Shown one piece after another: positions 6,671 through 14,529 of a stretch of DNA of 64,000 nucleotides. How positions within the stretch are numbered: the first letter of the stretch is position 1; each line of letters starts with the position of its first letter. Source of the DNA: Alphaproteobacteria bacterium (GTDB taxonomy: Bacteria > Pseudomonadota > Alphaproteobacteria > Rhizobiales > Devosiaceae); the NCBI GenBank assembly GCA_018828145.1, contig JAHJWO010000024.1:1-64000 (forward strand), written 5' to 3'. The position numbers and the translations under genes are program-made. The notes beneath the pieces were generated by a model. It saw nothing but the letters and a program-made list of their open reading frames with translations. It had not been told where the DNA came from and did no database searches.

Positions 6671-9358
6671 TCAGTTCTGCTGGTCGCCGAAGATCAGGTC
6701 CATCAGCGTGCGCTGGCTGCGCTCGTTCTCGATGGGCACAGGCTGGCCCAGTGCGGCGGGCGGCTGCACCTGCTGCTGCTGCTGCGCGGGAGCACTCGGC
6801 ACCCAGACCTGTTGACCGGTGGCCGGATCGACCACCAGGGTCATGGGCAGGCCGGTATTGGCATCGATGGGCGCGGGGCCCACGCCATTGGTCTGGCCCT
6901 GCAGCGGATAGCCGGTGACCGGATCGATGGCCTGGCCGTTGTCAACGACCTGGCCGACCGGCATGCCGGTGGCAGGGTCGATCTGGACGCCATTGGCATC
7001 GACCAGCATGCCGCCGGTATTGCCCACGGGCATGCCGGTGGCCGGATCGATCTGCTGGCCCACCGGCTGGCCGGTGCTGGGGTCGACCATCTGGCCGGTC
7101 TGGATCGGCTGGTTGACCGCAGCCGTAGCCGCGGCAGGTACGTATTGGCCGGTTGCCGGATCGAGCCGCAGCAGCTGCCCGGTCGCGGGGTCGGTGGTGG
7201 TCTGCACCGGCTGGCCGGTGCCGGCATCGACATATTGCGTCATGGGCTGGCCGGTGGCCGGATCGATGGCGACCTGGCCGGTTGCGGGATCCAGCACCTG
7301 CTGGGCCACCAGCTGGCCTTCATAGCTGCCACCCGGAATGGGGGCGACCTGCTTGCCGGCATGCGCCTTGGTCATGAATTCGGACCAGATGGCGGCCGGC
7401 ACATTGCCGCCCGACAGTGTGGTCTTGGTGGCATCGTCATTGCCCAGCCAGACGCCGGTGACCATGGCCGAGGTATAGCCGATGAACAGCGCGTCCTTGG
7501 CGTCCTGGGTGGTGCCGGTCTTGCCGGCAAAGTCCCAGCCGCCCAGATTGGCGCCCTTACCCGTACCCACTTCCACGGCGGTCTTGAGCATGTCGTTCAT
7601 CTCGGCCAGGATATTGGGCGCGATGACGCGGCCCGGGCCGGCATCGGAGGACTGGTAGAGCTCGGTGCCGTCCTTGGCCTCGATGCGGGTGATGACATTG
7701 GGGATGACGCCGAAGCCGCCATTGGCGAAGGGGGCATAGGCGCTGGTCAGTTCGAGCAGGTTCACTTCCTGCGTGCCCAGGGCGATCGAGGGCACGGCCG
7801 TCAGCGGCGAGGAAATGCCCATACGGGTGGCCACGTCGATCACCGCCTGGGGGGTGACGTCGATGGCGAGGCGCGCCGTGATGGTATTGAGCGAATAGGC
7901 CAGGCCCTGACGCAGGGTCACGGTGCCGGCATATTTGCCCGAAGCATTGCGCGGGCTCCAGCCATTGTAGTCAAACTGGGCATCCTCGGCGAGGGTATCG
8001 GGCGTATAGCCCTTTTCCATGGCGGCCAGATAGACGAAGGGCTTGAAGGTCGAGCCGGGCTGGCGCTTGGCGGTGACGGCGCGGTTATACTGGCTGGCCT
8101 GGTAGTCCACCCCGCCCACCATGGCGCGCACAGTGCCGTCGACATCCATGGCAACGAGTGCGCCCTGGTTGAAGCCGCGCTTGGGGCCTTCGGAGGCCAC
8201 CAACTCCTTGACGATGAATTCGGCGTCCTTCTGCATCTTGAAGTCGATGGTGGTCTGGACCACCACGTCGGATTCGATCTCGCCGATATAGGCGGTCATC
8301 AGGCTTTCGACCCAGTCGGCAACGTAGTCTTCCGAGCCGGCAACGCGGGTGCGGACAGACTGGCTGGGGTCGATCTGGGCAGCCTGGGCCTCTTCGGCCG
8401 TGATGTAGCCTTCGCGGGCCATGGCGGCGAGCGACAGGCGCTGGCGTTCGATGGCGCGATCGGGATGGGACTTGGGATTATAGGCCGATGGCGCGGGCAG
8501 GATGCCGGCCAGCATGGCCGCCTGGCCCAGCGACAGGTTGCGCGCCGAGATGCCGAAATAGGTCTGTGCCGCTGCTTCGATGCCGGTGGTGCCGGAGCCG
8601 AAATGCACGCGGTTCATATAGAGTTCGAGGATCTCTTCCTTGGTGTAGTTCTGCTCGAGCCAGACGGCCAGAATGGCTTCCTGCACCTTGCGGCCCAGGG
8701 TCTGGTCGGGGGTGAGGAAGAGGTTCTTGGCCACCTGCTGGGTGATGGTGGAGGCGCCGCGGGTGACGTCGCCGGCCTGCACCGATTCCAGCGCCACCGA
8801 GATCAGGCCGATCGGGTCGACGCCGAAATGGCTCATATAGCGGCGGTCTTCGCTGGCGATGATGGCGGCCGGGACATAATAGGGCAGTTCGCGGTAGGTC
8901 ACGGCTTCGCCGCCGGTCTGGCCGCGATTGGAGATCAGGCTGCCATCGGCCGCCAGGATGCGGATATTGGGCGGGCGATCGGGAATGGCCCAGGTATTGG
9001 ACGAGGGCAGCTGGGCGCCGTAATAGACGATAACGCCGATGACCGCGATGCCGCCCCACAGGCAGGCGACAAAGCCCCACCAGAGCAGGCCCATGAGAAA
9101 GCCACCGGCGCGCGACCGGCGGGGCTTCTTGCGCTGGGCCTTGCCGCGCCTGGGCGTACGGGGCGGCTTGCCGCCGGGACCGCCGGGCGCAGCGCCACCG
9201 GAGCGCTCGTCGTCGACGAAGACGCCGACCGAGCGGCCCATGGTGGGCTCGACGCGGCTGCTACGGCCCTTGCCGCCATTGGCCTTGGCCTGAGGCTTGC
9301 CGCCCCGGGCCGGCTGGCTGCCCACGCGGTCATCAGCGGAAATGCGAAAATCCATCAA
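6671..9358 (-). CDS. mrcA: Class A penicillin-binding protein 1A with repetitive C-terminal tail
   Basis: An 895-aa bifunctional peptidoglycan synthase. A basic, glycine/proline-rich cytoplasmic N-terminus (1-86) precedes one transmembrane segment (about 87-113). The glycosyltransferase domain has the catalytic Glu170 in IIASEDRRYMSHFG and the GASTITQQVAKN motif. The transpeptidase domain has SxxK in PGSTFKPF (about residue 436), SLN in AYSLNTITA and KTG in AGKTGTTQD (about 613). Unusually, roughly residues 687-852 form a tail of eleven DPATGQPV-like repeats, then a poly-Gln/Pro stretch and a conserved-looking end (RTLMDLIFGDQQN). Both catalytic domains look intact. Either of the two first Met codons could start it. 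Confidence 0.93.
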   Translation of the reverse strand: MMDFRISADDRVGSQPARGGKPQAKANGGKGRSSRVEPTMGRSVGVFVDDERSGGAAPGGPGGKPPRTPRRGKAQRKKPRRSRAGGFLMGLLWWGFVACLWGGIAVIGVIVYYGAQLPSSNTWAIPDRPPNIRILAADGSLISNRGQTGGEAVTYRELPYYVPAAIIASEDRRYMSHFGVDPIGLISVALESVQAGDVTRGASTITQQVAKNLFLTPDQTLGRKVQEAILAVWLEQNYTKEEILELYMNRVHFGSGTTGIEAAAQTYFGISARNLSLGQAAMLAGILPAPSAYNPKSHPDRAIERQRLSLAAMAREGYITAEEAQAAQIDPSQSVRTRVAGSEDYVADWVESLMTAYIGEIESDVVVQTTIDFKMQKDAEFIVKELVASEGPKRGFNQGALVAMDVDGTVRAMVGGVDYQASQYNRAVTAKRQPGSTFKPFVYLAAMEKGYTPDTLAEDAQFDYNGWSPRNASGKYAGTVTLRQGLAYSLNTITARLAIDVTPQAVIDVATRMGISSPLTAVPSIALGTQEVNLLELTSAYAPFANGGFGVIPNVITRIEAKDGTELYQSSDAGPGRVIAPNILAEMNDMLKTAVEVGTGKGANLGGWDFAGKTGTTQDAKDALFIGYTSAMVTGVWLGNDDATKTTLSGGNVPAAIWSEFMTKAHAGKQVAPIPGGSYEGQLVAQQVLDPATGQVAIDPATGQPMTQYVDAGTGQPVQTTTDPATGQLLRLDPATGQYVPAAATAAVNQPIQTGQMVDPSTGQPVGQQIDPATGMPVGNTGGMLVDANGVQIDPATGMPVGQVVDNGQAIDPVTGYPLQGQTNGVGPAPIDANTGLPMTLVVDPATGQQVWVPSAPAQQQQQVQPPAALGQPVPIENERSQRTLMDLIFGDQQN
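6803..7297 (-). repeat. Tandem DPATGQPV-type coding repeats in the PBP1A tail
   Basis: Eleven readable copies in protein order: DPATGQVA, DPATGQPM, DAGTGQPV, DPATGQLL, DPATGQYV, DPSTGQPV, DPATGMPV, DPATGMPV, DPVTGYPL, DANTGLPM, DPATGQQV, spaced by 3 to about 20 residues. At the DNA level the units read GGCTGGCCGGTGGCCGGATC-like on the plus strand. The spacing is irregular, so this is a degenerate protein repeat, not a clean minisatellite. Confidence 0.85.
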
Positions 9359-9656
9359 GCAGACCTTAGAAAAACTGGTGCCTTTTGCCGCTTCTACCCT
9401 GTTCGCTCAAATCAGGGAACAAGAGGTTAGCGAAGGGTTAAGGCGATCATGACCGACTCGCGGGCTCGTCACGGACGACAAGGCGCTCCCCGCGCGATCA
9501 CTCATCCCTTCTCCGGGGCAATTGTGGCCGGTTTATGTGGGGTTTTGCGAGGGATGGCCGGGTGTTGCGGGGCTGTCACAGGCGATCGAGGCGGCGCGCC
9601 TGCCTTGTTCGCGCCGTGCGAAGCGGTATAGCTGCCGGCCGAACAGGAACGCCTCC
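9359..9656. other. Intergenic region between divergent PBP1A and HExxH genes
   Basis: About 298 bp that must carry the promoters of the PBP1A gene (minus) and of the secreted HExxH gene (plus). No conserved gene, palindrome or terminator is evident. Confidence 0.5.
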
Positions 9657-10184
9657 ATGCTGCGCCGGATCATTGCCATCGCATTTGCCCTTTGCGCCAG
9701 TCCAGCCATGGCGCAGGACAGTGTCGTGTTCGAGCGCGCACTCGACGCGGCCATCGCCACTTTCGAGGCGGCCCTGCCGCGGCTCGATGCCGACGCGACG
9801 GATGTCGACATCGCCGCCTATCGCGACGCGCTGACGCTGCAGCGCTTCCGATCGCCCCGCTGGGGCGGGACGGTGACGCTCGACATCGACATCCGCGAAC
9901 AGGCCGAGGGATCCTGCGGGCGTTTCGCCGCCTTCGTGGTTTTGCCACCCGAGAATGGCGTGGTGCGGCTGGTGCTGTGCCCGCAATTCTTTACGCCGGG
10001 TGCCGACGCCTTGCGGGAGCTGACCATACTGCACGAGATGGTGCATGTCGTGGCCGGGACCGACGAATGCCAGGCCATGGCCTTTGCGGCACGGATCGAA
10101 GCGGCGGCGCGTGGGACGTTCACCCCCGTCGACGCCTATTGGCAGGCAAGTGGCTGCGCGCAATCGGCCTATCGCCTGCCCTGA
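9657..10184 (+). CDS. Secreted protein with HExxH zinc-peptidase-like motif
   Basis: A 175-aa protein with a signal peptide (MLRRIIAIAFALCASPAMAQ). The mature domain has ILHEMVHVVAGTDECQAMAF: an HExxH motif (HEMVH) followed about 8 residues later by an acidic/Cys stretch and then FAARIEAA, the layout of small minimal gluzincin-type domains. Four cysteines in the mature part (SCGRF, LCPQF, DECQA, SGCAQ) could form two disulfides. No family name can be given with confidence. Start 9657 is preceded by AGGAAC. The function as a peptidase is inferred from the motif only. Confidence 0.65.
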   Translation: MLRRIIAIAFALCASPAMAQDSVVFERALDAAIATFEAALPRLDADATDVDIAAYRDALTLQRFRSPRWGGTVTLDIDIREQAEGSCGRFAAFVVLPPENGVVRLVLCPQFFTPGADALRELTILHEMVHVVAGTDECQAMAFAARIEAAARGTFTPVDAYWQASGCAQSAYRLP

Positions 10185-10228
10185 CCGGCGAATGCGGCAG
10201 GGGATTGCACCCCGTCCTCCAGCGGTTT

Positions 10229-10248
10229 ATTCAATAATATCGTTGAAT
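10229..10248. promoter_or_regulatory. Candidate ArsR-type operator
   Basis: Palindrome with perfect 6-bp arms ATTCAA and TTGAAT around an 8-bp AT-rich centre, 16 of 20 positions symmetric. It ends 17 bp before the ATG of the ArsR-rhodanese gene, where a repressor would block transcription. ATTCAA-type arms are common in operators of ArsR/SmtB repressors; the assignment to this regulator is an inference from position. Confidence 0.55.
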
Positions 10249-10265
10249 GATTGACTGGAGTGGTC

Positions 10266-10934
10266 ATGGCCCCGCCTTCCCCCAAATTCGCGCTGTTCGA
10301 GCAGTTTGCGCTGGTGGCCAGAACGCTGGGGCACCCGCAGCGGCTGGAAATACTCGAGCAGCTGGGGCAAGGCCCGCGCAGCGTCGACCGGCTGGCCGAC
10401 AAGCTGGGGCTGCCGATTGCCAATGTGTCCCAGCATTTGCAGACCATGCGCCGGGCCGGGCTGGTGACCGCAGAGCGGCAGGGCAAGTTCGTCATCTATG
10501 CCATGGCGGGCCGTGCCGTGCTGGGGGCGGTGGGCGCGCTGCAGAAGGTGGCCGAGAGCAATCTGGCCGAGGTGGACAAGGTGGTGCGCGGCTATTTCGA
10601 CGCGCGCGACAGCCTCGAGCCGGTATCGCGGGCGCAATTGCAGGCGCGTATCGCGGACGGGTTGGTCACGGTGCTCGATGTGCGGCCGGCCGACGAATAT
10701 GCGCTGGGCCATGTGCCGGGCGCCATCAATGTGCCGCTGGACGAGCTGGACGCGCGGCTGGCCTCGATCGGGCCGGACCGCCAGGTGATTGCCTATTGTC
10801 GCGGGCCCTACTGCGTCCTCTCCTTCGAGGCGGTCGCCCGATTGCGGGAAAAGGGGATCGCGGCGCAGCGCCTCGAGGGCGGCATGCCGGAATGGATCGC
10901 CGCGGGCCTGCCGACGGAGGTTTCGGCGCCATGA
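10266..10934 (+). CDS. ArsR-family regulator fused to a rhodanese domain
   Basis: A 222-aa two-domain protein. Residues about 10-90 form an ArsR winged helix (TLGHPQRLEILEQL, LADKLGLPIANVSQHLQTM, AGLVTAERQGKFVIYAM). After a helical linker, residues about 120-220 form a rhodanese domain: TVLDVRPADEYALGHVPGAI and the active-site loop YCRGPYCVLS, with the catalytic Cys in place. Start ATG 10266 has GGAG five bases upstream; a TTG at 10251 is less likely. The stop overlaps the MFS start by four bases (ATGA), so they are translationally coupled. Likely a sensor of reactive sulfur or metal(loid) stress controlling the exporter; the ligand is not known. Confidence 0.85.
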   Translation: MAPPSPKFALFEQFALVARTLGHPQRLEILEQLGQGPRSVDRLADKLGLPIANVSQHLQTMRRAGLVTAERQGKFVIYAMAGRAVLGAVGALQKVAESNLAEVDKVVRGYFDARDSLEPVSRAQLQARIADGLVTVLDVRPADEYALGHVPGAINVPLDELDARLASIGPDRQVIAYCRGPYCVLSFEAVARLREKGIAAQRLEGGMPEWIAAGLPTEVSAP

Positions 10935-12130
10935 GCATTTCGCCAGGCGCCGGGCCGATGTATCGTCAGGTCCTGCTGCTGTCATCGGCGCAGGCGCTGT
11001 TCCAGACAGTCTCGGTGCTGATCATGACCATCGGCGCGCTGGCGGGCGCGCAGCTGGCATCGTCGCCCGAATGGGCCACCGCGCCGATCGCGGCCATGTT
11101 CCTGGGCACTGCGCTGCTGACCGTGCCGGCCTCGATGTGGATGGCGCGGATCGGGCGGCGGGGCGGGTTCATTGCCGGGGCCCTGCTGGGCACGCTGGGC
11201 GGCCTGCTGGCGGCGGCCGGCGTGGCATGGGGGTCTTTGCCGCTGCTGAGCCTGGGCACGTTCTTTGTCGGCGGCTACCAGGCCTTTGCGCAATTCTACC
11301 GCTTCGCGGCCGCCGAAGTGGCGTCGGAGGCGTTTCGGCCGCGCGCCATTTCCCTCGTTCTGGCCGGTGGCGTCATCGCGGCGGTGCTGGGCCCCCAGCT
11401 GGGCCGCATCGGCGGACCACTGCTGGAGCCGCAATATCTGGGGTCCTTCCTGATCCTGGCGGCCCTGTCCCTGCTCGGGGCGGCCCTGCTGCTGGGCCTG
11501 CGCATCCCGCGCGAGGTGGAAAGCGCGGCAACCACCGAGGCGGCGCGGCCGTTCAGGGCGATCGTCACCCAGCCGAAATATCTGGTGGCCCTGTTCGGGG
11601 CGGCAACGGGCTATGGGGTGATGATCCTCGCCATGACGGCGACGCCGCTGGCCATGACGCATCACCAGCATGACCTGGGGACGACGGCGACGGTGATCCA
11701 GCTGCATGTGCTGGGCATGTTCCTGCCATCCTTCTTCACCGGCACGCTGATTGCCCGCTTCGGCGCGCTCAGGATCATGTTTTCCGGCGTCATGCTGCTG
11801 GCCGGCCATATCCTGCTGAGCCTGAGCGGGACCGGATTTGTCTCATTCGCCTCGGCGCTGATCCTCTTGGGAGTCGGCTGGAACTTTCTCTATGTGGGCG
11901 GCACGGCGCTGCTGACGCGGACCTATAGCCAGGCCGAGAAGGGCAAGGCCCAGGCGACCAATGACTTCACCATATTCGTGGTGGGCCTTGCCGCGTCACT
12001 GAGCGCGGGCATCCTGCACGAGACCATGGGCTGGCAAAGCCTCAACCTGGTGCTGCTGCCCTGGCTGGCGCTTGCCGCGGCTGCCATCCTGTGGCTGGGC
12101 CATGCGCAAAGGCGCCACGCGCCGGCGTGA
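10931..12130 (+). CDS. MFS transporter
   Basis: A 399-aa integral membrane protein with about twelve hydrophobic segments in two halves. The major-facilitator loop 2-3 motif is visible as ASMWMARIGRRGGF. Other hydrophobic blocks include FIAGALLGTLGGLLAAAGVA and IMFSGVMLLAGHILL. A His-rich loop (TPLAMTHHQHDLGTT) lies in the second half. It is coupled to the ArsR-rhodanese regulator through an ATGA overlap and is probably an efflux pump under that repressor. The substrate cannot be predicted. Confidence 0.88.
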   Translation: MSISPGAGPMYRQVLLLSSAQALFQTVSVLIMTIGALAGAQLASSPEWATAPIAAMFLGTALLTVPASMWMARIGRRGGFIAGALLGTLGGLLAAAGVAWGSLPLLSLGTFFVGGYQAFAQFYRFAAAEVASEAFRPRAISLVLAGGVIAAVLGPQLGRIGGPLLEPQYLGSFLILAALSLLGAALLLGLRIPREVESAATTEAARPFRAIVTQPKYLVALFGAATGYGVMILAMTATPLAMTHHQHDLGTTATVIQLHVLGMFLPSFFTGTLIARFGALRIMFSGVMLLAGHILLSLSGTGFVSFASALILLGVGWNFLYVGGTALLTRTYSQAEKGKAQATNDFTIFVVGLAASLSAGILHETMGWQSLNLVLLPWLALAAAAILWLGHAQRRHAPA

Positions 12131-12132
12131 CC

Positions 12133-13155
12133 TCAGCGCCAGCCGAGGCCCGGGGCGACGAGTTTGAGAATGCTCTCGATGACATGGGCGTTGTAGTCGA
12201 CGCCGAGCTGGTTGGGCACGGTGAGCAGCAGCGTATCGGCCTCGGCAATGGCCTCGTCCCTGGCCAGTTCCCTGATCAGCATATCGGGCTCGCCGGTATA
12301 GCCGCGGCCAAAGACGGCGCGCTTTTCGGGTTCGATATAGCCGAACTGATCTTCCTCGGGCCGGCCGCTGCCGAAATAGGCGCGGTCCATGTCATTGACC
12401 AAAGCGAAGATGGAGCGGCTGACCGAGACGCGGGGCTCCCGCGCGTGGCCGGCTTCCTTCCAGGCAGCGCGATAGGCGCGGATCTGCTCGGCCTGCTGGA
12501 TATGGAAGGGCTTGCCGCTTTCGTCGAATTTGAGCGTCGAGCTCTGCAGGTTCATGCCCAGTTTGGCGGCCCAGACGGCGGTGGCGTCGGTCGCCGCACC
12601 CCACCAGATGCGGTCGCGCAGGCCTTCCGAATGCGGCTCGAGGCGCAGCAGGCCGGGCGGATTGGGGAACATTGGACGCGGATTGGGCTGGGCAAAGCCC
12701 TGGCCCCTGAGCGCTTCGAGATAGATCTCGGCATTGGTGCGCGCCATGTCGGCGTCGGTCTGGCCTTCGGCGGGCACATGGCCGAAATAGCGCCAGCCAT
12801 CGATCACCTGCTCGGGCGAACCGCGGCTGATGCCGAGCTGCAGGCGTCCGCCGGAAATCAGGTCCGCGGCCCCTGAATCCTCGGCCATGTAGAGCGGGTT
12901 CTCGTAGCGCATGTCGATGACGGCGGTGCCGAGCTCGATGGTTTTGGTTTTCGCGCCGGCGGCGGCCAGCAGCGGAAAGGGTGAGGCGAGCTGCCGGGCA
13001 AAGTGATGCACCCGGAAATAGGCGCCATCAGCGCCCAGCTCCTCGGCCGCGACAGCCAGGTCAATCGACTGCAGCAGCGCATCGCCGGCCGTGCGGGTGC
13101 CCGATTGCGGCGAGGGCGACCAGTGGCCGAAGGAGAGGAAACCGATCTTTTTCAT
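12133..13155 (-). CDS. LLM-class flavin-dependent oxidoreductase
   Basis: A 340-aa luciferase-like monooxygenase fold protein. Typical elements: IGFLSFGHWSP at the N-terminus, AAEELGADGAYFRVHHFA, IELGTAVIDMRYENPLYMAE, and LQLGISRGSPEQVI (flavin-phosphate region). C-terminal GRGYTGEPDMLIREL and ADTLLLTVPNQLG are conserved in the group close to alkanal monooxygenase-like proteins. It uses FMN or F420; substrate unknown. It is convergent with the MFS gene (two bases between stops). Upstream of its start lies the left end of the 13.35-15.79 kb mobile element. Confidence 0.86.
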   Translation of the reverse strand: MKKIGFLSFGHWSPSPQSGTRTAGDALLQSIDLAVAAEELGADGAYFRVHHFARQLASPFPLLAAAGAKTKTIELGTAVIDMRYENPLYMAEDSGAADLISGGRLQLGISRGSPEQVIDGWRYFGHVPAEGQTDADMARTNAEIYLEALRGQGFAQPNPRPMFPNPPGLLRLEPHSEGLRDRIWWGAATDATAVWAAKLGMNLQSSTLKFDESGKPFHIQQAEQIRAYRAAWKEAGHAREPRVSVSRSIFALVNDMDRAYFGSGRPEEDQFGYIEPEKRAVFGRGYTGEPDMLIRELARDEAIAEADTLLLTVPNQLGVDYNAHVIESILKLVAPGLGWR

Positions 13156-13305
13156 GGGAGTGAACCTGAACGCGTGCGTCGTGACTGAGCTTTAGCTATG
13201 CCGACGACGGCCCGCAACCAAGCCAGTTCTGCGCAACGCACTGTTCAAAGGGGTGAACGCGCCGGTCTGCTGGGCACCGCTGAAGCCCTCATGGCCCAGG
13301 GCGCT

Positions 13306-13330
13306 CAAAACGCTCCACTGGAGCGTTTTG
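13306..13330. repeat. Perfect hairpin outside the left end of the mobile element
   Basis: Perfect 11-bp arms CAAAACGCTCC / GGAGCGTTTTG with an ACT loop, 20 bp outside the first TGAACCATAAA copy. It could act as a bidirectional terminator or be part of the element's insertion site. Confidence 0.6.
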
Positions 13331-13350
13331 TCCCTTCGGGCCGTGTTCAA

Positions 13351-13469
13351 TGAACCATAAAGTTGGTGGCTGCCCACCGGAATCTGGGAATGTGCGGCGA
13401 TTGCTGAACCATAAGCCATCCCGTTCTTGAACCATAAAGACCGATCAGCACACCAAAATGAACCATAAA
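13351..13469. repeat. Left-end repeats of mobile element: four TGAACCATAA(A) copies
   Basis: Direct copies at 13351-13361, 13405-13414 (ten of eleven bases), 13428-13438 and 13459-13469, spaced irregularly by 13 to 43 bp. The third copy extends to TTGAACCATAAAGACCGA, which matches the inverted copy at the right end exactly for 18 bases. Multiple subterminal copies of a short motif in opposite orientation at the two ends are typical of transposase-binding sites in DDE transposons of the Tn7/Tn5053/IS21 type. The whole 13156-13507 stretch holds no gene. Confidence 0.8.
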
Positions 13470-13507
13470 AATGCATGGTCACAATTTGATCAGCGCCCCG
13501 GTCCCTA

Positions 13508-14122
13508 TTAGATCTTGAACGTGGATACAGGCTCTTCGTCACCAGGACGCAGCGTGGGTACGTTGTCGCCCATGATCAACTTGATGGTCTGCCAGGCCGT
13601 ATCGGCCTGCTTGATCCCGAAAGTGTCCGACATCCAGATCACGAAGGTCTCGGTGCTCATCATGTCCATGTCGAGCTCCAACACCCTGAGGGCCGCCCGG
13701 ACCTTGCGATCGTCCATGATCGCGACGATCGCTTCGCCTTCCTGAATCAGGTCGTCGATTACCGTCATCGCGCTGAGGATGCTCCGGTCGCCCCTGTTGC
13801 TCCAAGACGGCTTCGATTCCGGTTTGCTTCCGGCGTCGCGCCAGTTGGTCATGGCCTTGCGGTATTCCTCGCCCTCTATGGTCGGTTGCTCATGGATACG
13901 ATCGGCGTTGTCCGCGAACCACCTTGCGAGAATATCGCGCTGGCCAATTCGCTGGTCGCTACCTGGATCAGGGGCGCGCACAGCCTCTTCCTTGACCATG
14001 TCGGTGACCCAGACGTCGGCCCCGGGCACGAACAACCAATCGAGACCTTCCGGACCGAGCAGCGACAGCACCGACAACGGCGTATTGTCCGCGATGAGTA
14101 TACGGGGCTTCCGCTCAAACAT
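13508..14122 (-). CDS. PIN-domain toxin of a toxin-antitoxin pair
   Basis: A 204-aa protein with the acidic residues of a PIN ribonuclease: Asp in ILIADNTPLSVLSLL, Glu in MVKEEAV, Asp in NRGDRSIL and Asp in AIMDDRKVRAAL, in the right order. It is longer than a typical VapC (about 130 aa), with an insert in the middle. The start ATG at 14122 lies inside the antitoxin gene, giving an 8-bp overlap typical of toxin-antitoxin operons. A role as translation-blocking RNase is inferred from the fold and the gene pair. It sits inside the mobile element, where it could stabilise inheritance. Confidence 0.75.
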   Translation of the reverse strand: MFERKPRILIADNTPLSVLSLLGPEGLDWLFVPGADVWVTDMVKEEAVRAPDPGSDQRIGQRDILARWFADNADRIHEQPTIEGEEYRKAMTNWRDAGSKPESKPSWSNRGDRSILSAMTVIDDLIQEGEAIVAIMDDRKVRAALRVLELDMDMMSTETFVIWMSDTFGIKQADTAWQTIKLIMGDNVPTLRPGDEEPVSTFKI

Positions 14123-14480
14123 GGCCGCCTCCCTTGCCGATACCCAGGCGGCGTTCAGCACCCGCGATCTCGGCGTCGATCGCCGGGCGATCCTTGCCGG
14201 ACAATGCATGGTCGGCCATCTGCAGCACGAACGTGTCGAAGTCCTGGGTGTCGCGCCCGAGTGGATCAGGCGGCAGGCCACGCTTCTCCACGGGCCTGCG
14301 TCCGCGGAGTTCTGTGGGCACAGGTTCGTTGGCCGACGTCTTCAGGCGTGAGAACTCCTCTACGGTGACCATAACAAAGCGCGGCTTGCCGTGATTGGTG
14401 ATCACGACAGGCTCAACAAACGCGGACCGCTGTACCTCGCCGGTCTTCTGCTGGAGATCGAGAGAACTGAATTGCTTCAT
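14115..14480 (-). CDS. Phd/YefM-type antitoxin
   Basis: A 121-aa protein. The first 50 residues have the Phd/YefM DNA-binding fold signature (SSLDLQQKTGEV, PVVITNHGKPRFVMVTVEEF). The C-terminal 70 residues, rich in charged residues (GRDTQDFDTFVLQMADHAL), would wrap the toxin. ATG 14480 follows GGAG nine bases upstream. It overlaps the PIN toxin gene by 8 bp. Antitoxins of this kind repress their own promoter, and tandem repeats lie just upstream at 14507-14529. Confidence 0.82.
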   Translation of the reverse strand: MKQFSSLDLQQKTGEVQRSAFVEPVVITNHGKPRFVMVTVEEFSRLKTSANEPVPTELRGRRPVEKRGLPPDPLGRDTQDFDTFVLQMADHALSGKDRPAIDAEIAGAERRLGIGKGGGHV

Positions 14481-14506
14481 CGGGTGGACTCCATGACGAA
14501 GCACAA

Positions 14507-14529
14507 TATACGTGTTTTACGTGTATTTA
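14507..14529. promoter_or_regulatory. Candidate autoregulatory operator of the Phd-PIN pair
   Basis: Direct repeats TACGTGT at 14509-14515 and 14518-14524 in an AT-rich stretch 26 bp upstream of the antitoxin ATG. On the minus strand this reads ACACGTAAAACACGT. Tandem short sites in front of the antitoxin gene are usual for Phd/YefM autorepression. Confidence 0.6.

Noticed and set aside
6803-7297. DNA-level tandem repeat array independent of coding
   Set aside because: The units vary in length and sequence but keep the reading frame and the DPATG motif, so the repeat is explained by the PBP1A tail.
6650-9430. A 926-codon open frame on the plus strand across the PBP1A gene
   Set aside because: It is antisense to a protein with all PBP1A motifs, has no recognisable domain, and its Gly/His/Ala-rich composition is what the complement of GC-rich codons produces. 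A similar 857-codon frame opposite gyrB was rejected for the same reason.
13351-13469. CRISPR-like array of TGAACCATAAA repeats
   Set aside because: The repeats are only 11 bases, unevenly spaced, and recur inverted at the other end of the element; no cas genes are present. They fit transposon end sites.
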